This document shows positions 59,860 to 64,000 of a stretch of DNA of 64,000 nucleotides, in pieces. The notes below the pieces were generated by a model. The model saw nothing but the letters and a program-made list of their open reading frames with translations, was not told where the DNA came from and did no database searches. This stretch comes from Ensifer sp. WSM1721 (GTDB lineage: Bacteria; Pseudomonadota; Alphaproteobacteria; Rhizobiales; Rhizobiaceae), in the NCBI RefSeq assembly GCF_000513895.2, contig NZ_CP165783.1, positions 558,001-622,000 on the forward strand. Reading direction: 5' to 3'. Position 1 is the first letter of the stretch; each line of letters opens with the position of its first letter. A program made the translations under genes and the position numbers.

Positions 59860-60415
59860 GATCAAATCCCTCGGCCTCGACGGTGTCGTGGAGATCGTCC
59901 CGCGCAAGCTCATCGACGAGCGAGGCTTCTTTTCAGAAACCTACAATGCGGCGAAGCTCTCGTCGCACGGTTTCGATCTGAGCTTTGTGCAGGACAATCA
60001 TTCCTATTCCGCGGCAGCGGGGACGCTGCGCGGCCTGCATTACCAGCTTCCGCCGCGGGCGCAGGCAAAGCTCGTGCGCGTCGTCCGGGGACGGGTATTC
60101 GATGTCGCGGTCGACATTCGCAAGGGGTCGCCGACCTTCGCGCAATGGGTCGGACTCGAGCTCTCGGCCGAACGATGGAACCAGATACTGGTGCCCGTGG
60201 GATTCGCCCACGGCTTCCTCACTCTCGAACCGGAGACGGAGGTTGTCTATAAGGTGAGCGAGCACTACTCCGCCGAACATGATCGAGCGATCCGCTTCGA
60301 TGATCCGCAGATCGGAATTCAGTGGCCTCTTGATGCCGGCGGTTTGCATCTGTCCACGAAGGACCGGAATGCGCCCCTGCTCACCGACGCCACACTTTTC
60401 GACCTCTCGGTGTAG
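59852..60415 (+). CDS. wgaH: dTDP-4-dehydrorhamnose 3,5-epimerase
   Basis: 187 aa RmlC from ATG at 59852, with GGGAG ~8 nt upstream; the frame is open further back inside wgaG but the start is fixed by the overlap. [20 protein letters not shown] (catalytic His), [20 protein letters not shown] and [20 protein letters not shown] (second conserved His and the Tyr) define the cupin epimerase. Third step of dTDP-rhamnose synthesis. Corresponds to expA8. Confidence 0.94.
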   Translation: MLEIKSLGLDGVVEIVPRKLIDERGFFSETYNAAKLSSHGFDLSFVQDNHSYSAAAGTLRGLHYQLPPRAQAKLVRVVRGRVFDVAVDIRKGSPTFAQWVGLELSAERWNQILVPVGFAHGFLTLEPETEVVYKVSEHYSAEHDRAIRFDDPQIGIQWPLDAGGLHLSTKDRNAPLLTDATLFDLSV

Positions 60416-60426
60416 GGGAGGCGGCG

Positions 60427-61497
60427 ATGCGGGTCCTGGTAACGGGCGGGGCGGGATTCATTGGCTCTGCCGTCTGCCGGCATCTGGTTGCGAGCGGCGC
60501 CGAGCGTGTCGTCAATGTCGACAAGCTGACCTATGCCGGTAATCTCGCGTCCTTGCGGGCCGTCGAAGCGCAGCCGAACTACGCCTTCTATCGCGTCGAC
60601 GTGTGCAATGAGCACGCGCTCCTGGACATCATGCGCCGCGAGCGCATCGACAAAGTGATGCACCTTGCGGCCGAGAGCCATGTCGACCGGTCGATCGAAG
60701 GGCCGAACGCCTTTGCCGAAACCAATGTCGTCGGCACGGTGCGCCTGCTCTGCGCCGCGCTGACCTACTGGTTGGAACTTGATGCCGACGCCCGCGACGG
60801 ATTCCGTTTCCACCATGTCTCGACCGACGAGGTTTTCGGTGATCTCCCCTTCGACAGTGGCTTCTTCTCCGAGGAGACGCGCTACCAACCGTCCTCGCCC
60901 TATGCCGCGTCGAAGGCGGCGGCGGATCACTTCGTTCGCGCCTGGCATCACACCTACGGACTGCCGGTGGTGCTTACCAACTGCTCCAACAATTACGGCC
61001 CGTTCCATTTCCCGGAAAAACTGATCCCGCTCGTCATCATCAATGCCCTTGAGGAGAGGCCGCTGCCGATCTATGGAACCGGTGCGAACGTCCGCGACTG
61101 GCTTCATGTGGACGATCATGCGCGGGCGCTCGAGCTTGTGATGACGAAGGGCAGACCGGGAGAGAGCTACAACATCGGTGCGCGTGCCGAGCGTAGCAAT
61201 CTCTCGGTGGTGGAGAACATCTGTGACCTGCTCGACGTCCGTTTGCCGCGTAGAAGCGGCAGACGCTACCGAGATCTGATCGCGTTTGTCTCCGACCGGC
61301 CGGGCCATGATCGGCGCTACGCGATCGACCCCTCGAAGATCGAGCGGGAACTTGGCTGGAGGCCGAAGCGGGGGTTCGAGGCCGGCCTGAGCGAGACGGT
61401 CGATTGGTACCTCGCCAACGGCTGGTGGTGGGAGCCGATTCGCCATGAGCGCTATGCGGGCGCCCGTCTCGGCGAACAACGTCGGAGGGCCCGATGA
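60427..61497 (+). CDS. wgaI: dTDP-glucose 4,6-dehydratase
   Basis: 356 aa RmlB. RVLVTGGAGFIGSAVCRHLV is the NAD-binding G-x-x-G-x-x-G; HLAAESHVDRSIEGPNAFAE, HVSTDEVFGDLP (Thr-Asp-Glu catalytic) and SSPYAASKAAADHFVRAWHH (Y-x3-K) complete the extended SDR active site; NCSNNYGPFHFPEKLIPLVI follows. Second step of dTDP-rhamnose synthesis. GGGGAGG precedes the ATG. Corresponds to expA9. It overlaps wgaJ by ATGA. Confidence 0.95.
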   Translation: MRVLVTGGAGFIGSAVCRHLVASGAERVVNVDKLTYAGNLASLRAVEAQPNYAFYRVDVCNEHALLDIMRRERIDKVMHLAAESHVDRSIEGPNAFAETNVVGTVRLLCAALTYWLELDADARDGFRFHHVSTDEVFGDLPFDSGFFSEETRYQPSSPYAASKAAADHFVRAWHHTYGLPVVLTNCSNNYGPFHFPEKLIPLVIINALEERPLPIYGTGANVRDWLHVDDHARALELVMTKGRPGESYNIGARAERSNLSVVENICDLLDVRLPRRSGRRYRDLIAFVSDRPGHDRRYAIDPSKIERELGWRPKRGFEAGLSETVDWYLANGWWWEPIRHERYAGARLGEQRRRAR

Positions 61498-62387
61498 GGA
61501 TTGTCGTCACAGGCTGCAACGGGCAACTGGCCCAAAGCCTTGTCGAACGCTCGCGCAAGCGGGCGGACATCGAGGTGGTGAGGGTCGGGCGGCCGCATCT
61601 CGATCTGGCGCGCGCGGAAACGATTCTGCCCGCGATCGAGCGCTGCCGTCCCGATCTTGTCATCTCGGCTGCCGCCTATACCGCCGTCGACCAGGCCGAG
61701 GCCGAGCCGGAATTGGCGCTCGCCGTCAATGCCACGGGGGCAGGCGCGGTTTCCGAAGCGGCCGCCCTTCTCGGGCTGCCGGTCATCCATGTTTCCACCG
61801 ATTACGTCTTCGACGGGAGCAAGGAAGGCGCCTATGTCGAGGACGATCCACCGGCTCCGCTGAGCGTCTATGGTGCGACCAAGCTTGCTGGCGAAAAAGC
61901 CGTGGCGGCGGCAAATCCACGCCATCTGATCTTGCGCACGGCATGGGTTTACAGTCCCTTCGGAAAGAATTTCGTGAAGACCGTGCTGCGGCTTGCGGAG
62001 AACCGCGAGGAGATTCAGGTCGTGGCCGACCAATGGGGCAATCCGTCCTCGGCGCTCGACATCGCGGAGGCCGTGCTCGAGGTGGCGGCGCGAATGATCC
62101 AAGCCAGAGATGACAGCGTTTTCGGCGTCTATCACCTCGTCGGCACGGGCGTCACCAACCGTGCGGATCTGGCGCGCCATGTCCTGGCGGTGAGCCGCAC
62201 CCGCGGCGGCCCCTGGTCCATTGTCCGAGACGTCACGACAGCCCATTTCCCGACGCCGGCGCGCCGTCCTGCCAATTCAAGCCTGTCGACAGCGAGGTTC
62301 GCGGCGACGTTCGGCTGCGTCATGCCCGCCTGGCAGCACTCGGTTGAGACGGCGGTGGAGCGGCTCCTCCGAGACGGACGGCGCTGA
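61494..62387 (+). CDS. wgaJ: dTDP-4-dehydrorhamnose reductase
   Basis: 297 aa RmlD. RIVVTGCNGQLAQSLVERS binds NAD(P)H; VISAAAYTAVDQAEAEPELA, HVSTDYVFDGSKEGAYVEDD and PLSVYGATKLAGEKAV (Y-x3-K) are the family landmarks; ILRTAWVYSPFGKNFVKTVL follows. Final step giving dTDP-L-rhamnose. Last gene of the wga operon, corresponding to expA10. The known EPS II repeat is Glc-Gal, so rhamnose may serve the primer, an uncharacterised strain-specific unit, or another polymer. Confidence 0.94.
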   Translation: MRIVVTGCNGQLAQSLVERSRKRADIEVVRVGRPHLDLARAETILPAIERCRPDLVISAAAYTAVDQAEAEPELALAVNATGAGAVSEAAALLGLPVIHVSTDYVFDGSKEGAYVEDDPPAPLSVYGATKLAGEKAVAAANPRHLILRTAWVYSPFGKNFVKTVLRLAENREEIQVVADQWGNPSSALDIAEAVLEVAARMIQARDDSVFGVYHLVGTGVTNRADLARHVLAVSRTRGGPWSIVRDVTTAHFPTPARRPANSSLSTARFAATFGCVMPAWQHSVETAVERLLRDGRR

Positions 62388-62619
62388 ATCTTTACAGGGG
62401 TGCGCCCTCCGTTCCGAACCAGCGGCCAGGCGTTCGTCTCAGGAGAATGCGGCGGCAGAGCCTATAGCTGCCATCACGAATCCGCATGGTTTCATCATTT
62501 CGTTTCATGGACGGAGCGACGATCCCGCCTTGACACGAGGATCGTTCGATTTACAGTTTATGTTGTCAGACATCTTACAGGAACGGGAACCCACGGCTAA
62601 CGAAAAACAGGAGGAATGC

Positions 62620-63447
62620 GTGAAAAGACTGTTTACACAGCTTGCCATCGGCGTCGCCGCGCTGGCCTTTGCGACTGCGGCACAGGCGGGTGAAACGCTC
62701 GACCGGGTCATGGGCAAGAAGGCCATGGTGGTCGCCACCAATAGCGGCTGGCCGCCCCAGAGCTACCTCGACGACAGCAATCAACTCGTCGGCTTTGACA
62801 TCGACGTCTCCAAGGAAATCGCCAAGCGGCTCGGGGTCGAGGTCAGCTTCGAGACGCCCGACTGGGCCACGCTGACCGGCGGTCGCTGGCAGGGACGCTA
62901 CGATCTCGGCGTCGGCTCGGTCACCCCGACAAAGGCGCGCGCCCAGGTGATCGACTTCGCCGGCATTTATTACTACAGCCCTTATGTCTATGTCCTGCAC
63001 AAGGACAGCCAGGCGAAGGCCGTTGCCGACCTCAACGGCAAGATCATCGGAGTCGAGACGGCGACGACGTCGGAAGACTACATCCGCCGCCAGTTGGAAA
63101 TCGATGCACCCGGCCTACCGCCGGTCGAGTACAAGCTGGAGCCGGGCGAAATCCGCACCTTCGCCGACTCCATGCTGCCTTTCGACGATCTGCGTCTCGG
63201 CGACGGCGTGCGCTTGGACGCGGTCATTGCGCCGGAGCAGACCGCGCTCAACGCGATCAAGAATGGCTACCCGCTGCGCGTTCTCAATGGCGAATATGCC
63301 TTCAAGGAGCCGTTGGTGGTGATTGCCGAGAAGGTCGACGCGGACTGGACGAAGAAGGTCGGCGACATCATCGCCGAGATGAAGAAGGACGGTACGCTCG
63401 CGGCCCTGACCACCAAGTGGTACGGCAAGGATTATAGCGCCGACTGA
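62620..63447 (+). CDS. Amino-acid ABC transporter substrate-binding protein (family 3)
   Basis: 275 aa from GTG at 62620, with AGGAGG 6 nt upstream; ~130 open codons before it overlap wgaJ and lack coding character. VKRLFTQLAIGVAALAFATA then AQAG is a signal peptide. The mature protein has KKAMVVATNSGWPPQSYLDD, NQLVGFDIDVSKEIAKRLGV and RYDLGVGSVTPTKARAQVID, the SBP family 3 fold that binds polar amino acids or opines. The preceding 230-base gap contains TTGTCAGACAT near 62566, a weak GntR-like half-palindrome. Permease genes should lie beyond the window. Confidence 0.9.
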   Translation: MKRLFTQLAIGVAALAFATAAQAGETLDRVMGKKAMVVATNSGWPPQSYLDDSNQLVGFDIDVSKEIAKRLGVEVSFETPDWATLTGGRWQGRYDLGVGSVTPTKARAQVIDFAGIYYYSPYVYVLHKDSQAKAVADLNGKIIGVETATTSEDYIRRQLEIDAPGLPPVEYKLEPGEIRTFADSMLPFDDLRLGDGVRLDAVIAPEQTALNAIKNGYPLRVLNGEYAFKEPLVVIAEKVDADWTKKVGDIIAEMKKDGTLAALTTKWYGKDYSAD

Positions 63448-63607
63448 TGTCGCCGGATCGTGATTTGGACCTCACCGGCCAGATCGCGATCCTGATCCGA
63501 CCCGGCGACGTGTGGGCGCGGCATGCGGCGGGCACCGCCCGCTACGCCTTGTGCCGCGCCGGCACCGCTCCAGAATCCACCGTCAAGCGACCTTTGCACG
63601 AGAGAAG

Positions 63608-64000
63608 ATGTCCTATCCCGAGACCTATTACACACAGACTTTGGCCGACGCGAAGGTCAGACCAGTCCTGTCAGAAGTGATCGAATGCGACACCGTTATC
63701 GTCGGAGGAGGGCTTGCAGGTCTGACAACCGCGCTGCAGCTCGCGCGCGCCGGCCAATCGGTTGTCGTGCTCGAGGCGGAAAGCGTCGGCTTCGGCGCTT
63801 CCGGCCGCAATGGCGGCTTCGTCAGCCCCGGCTTTGCTACCGGCAGCGCCGAGATCGCCCGCAGGGCGGGAGATGGGGCCGCCCGGCAATTGCATCTTCT
63901 TTCGATCGAAGGCGTCGATTTCGTGCGCGAAACGATCGAGGCGCTGCAGATCGACAGCGCCCGGCCGCAGCCCGGAATTATGGGCGTCGTGCGCTATGAT
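63608..64000 (+). CDS. FAD-dependent oxidoreductase (DAO family), N-terminal part, cut by window end
   Basis: 131 codons to the window edge. MSYPETYYTQTLADAKVRPV precedes CDTVIVGGGLAGLTTALQLA (G-x-G-x-x-G dinucleotide-binding loop), then VVVLEAESVGFGASGRNGGF, the second FAD contact with the GASGRNGG motif typical of D-amino-acid or glycine oxidase-like and gamma-glutamylputrescine oxidase enzymes. The ATG at 63608 follows GAGAG and matches the usual ~30-residue leader before the FAD loop. With the neighbouring amino-acid-binding protein it suggests amine or amino-acid catabolism. Confidence 0.88.
   Translation, partial: MSYPETYYTQTLADAKVRPVLSEVIECDTVIVGGGLAGLTTALQLARAGQSVVVLEAESVGFGASGRNGGFVSPGFATGSAEIARRAGDGAARQLHLLSIEGVDFVRETIEALQIDSARPQPGIMGVVRYD

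Noticed and set aside
63447..63680. 77-codon frame starting at the end of the amino-acid-binding protein gene
   Set aside because: Most of it overlaps the FAD oxidoreductase in another frame and the composition turns Arg/Pro-rich.
1..64000. tRNA, rRNA, CRISPR arrays, complete insertion sequences or a replication origin
   Set aside because: None was recognised by eye on either strand; no transposase or integrase gene is present, only the RepC remnant hints at a replicon.

Overview
The window reads as a plasmid or chromid segment from a Sinorhizobium (Ensifer) species. The evidence is a gene-for-gene match in order and orientation to the galactoglucan (exopolysaccharide II, exp/wga-wgc-wgg-wgd-wge) cluster known from S. 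meliloti, tandem Ku genes, a RepC-type replication remnant, DUF3606 proteins and a rhizobial double-hairpin intergenic element. Most of the DNA is GC-rich; the first ~4.6 kb is visibly more AT-rich and looks acquired.

Layout. 1-4.6 kb: a surface-polysaccharide fragment (heptose-bisphosphate phosphatase-like C terminus, GT4 glycosyltransferase, then manC and manB for GDP-mannose on the minus strand). 4.7-18.4 kb: an accessory region of small genes and debris. It holds an MNT-HEPN protein, a 38-residue membrane peptide, an acyl-carrier-protein pseudogene, DUF3606 genes, an alpha/beta hydrolase, a RepC remnant, an AbiEii-type nucleotidyltransferase pair, an SRAP/YedK gene behind a tightly overlapping run of small Zn-ribbon genes, two adjacent Ku genes without LigD, a VapBC pair and a MarR regulator. 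18.4-26.5 kb: a virB-type type IV secretion operon (virB1-B6, an entry-exclusion lipoprotein, a second lipoprotein, virB8). It is broken inside virB9, which is joined to the 3' half of an aminotransferase gene; virB10, virB11 and virD4 are absent and virB6 carries a 3' frameshift. 27.1-33.2 kb: a LacI-controlled sugar-metabolism operon with a divergent ABC substrate-binding gene that has lost its permease and ATPase partners.

33.4-62.4 kb: an SGNH hydrolase, a chimeric pseudogene and galU, followed by the EPS II cluster. On the minus strand are wgdA-wgdB (type I secretion) and wgeA-wgeG (RTX protein, glycosyltransferases, methyltransferase, a membrane-anchored protein). On the plus strand are wggR (MarR-type activator), wgcA, and wgaA-wgaJ (glycosyltransferases, two paralogous pyruvyltransferases, a glycosidase-like protein and the four dTDP-rhamnose genes). 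Three related palindromes, upstream of wgdA/wggR, wgaA and wgeA, are candidate WggR sites and suggest coordinate control. 62.4-64 kb: an amino-acid ABC substrate-binding protein and the start of an FAD-dependent oxidoreductase.

Single-base frameshifts recur in the accessory regions (ACP, RepC, a Pro-rich small gene, virB6, the chimeric pseudogene). They may be decay or assembly error. Starts were moved from the longest open frame wherever a ribosome binding site, gene overlap or signal peptide argued for it.
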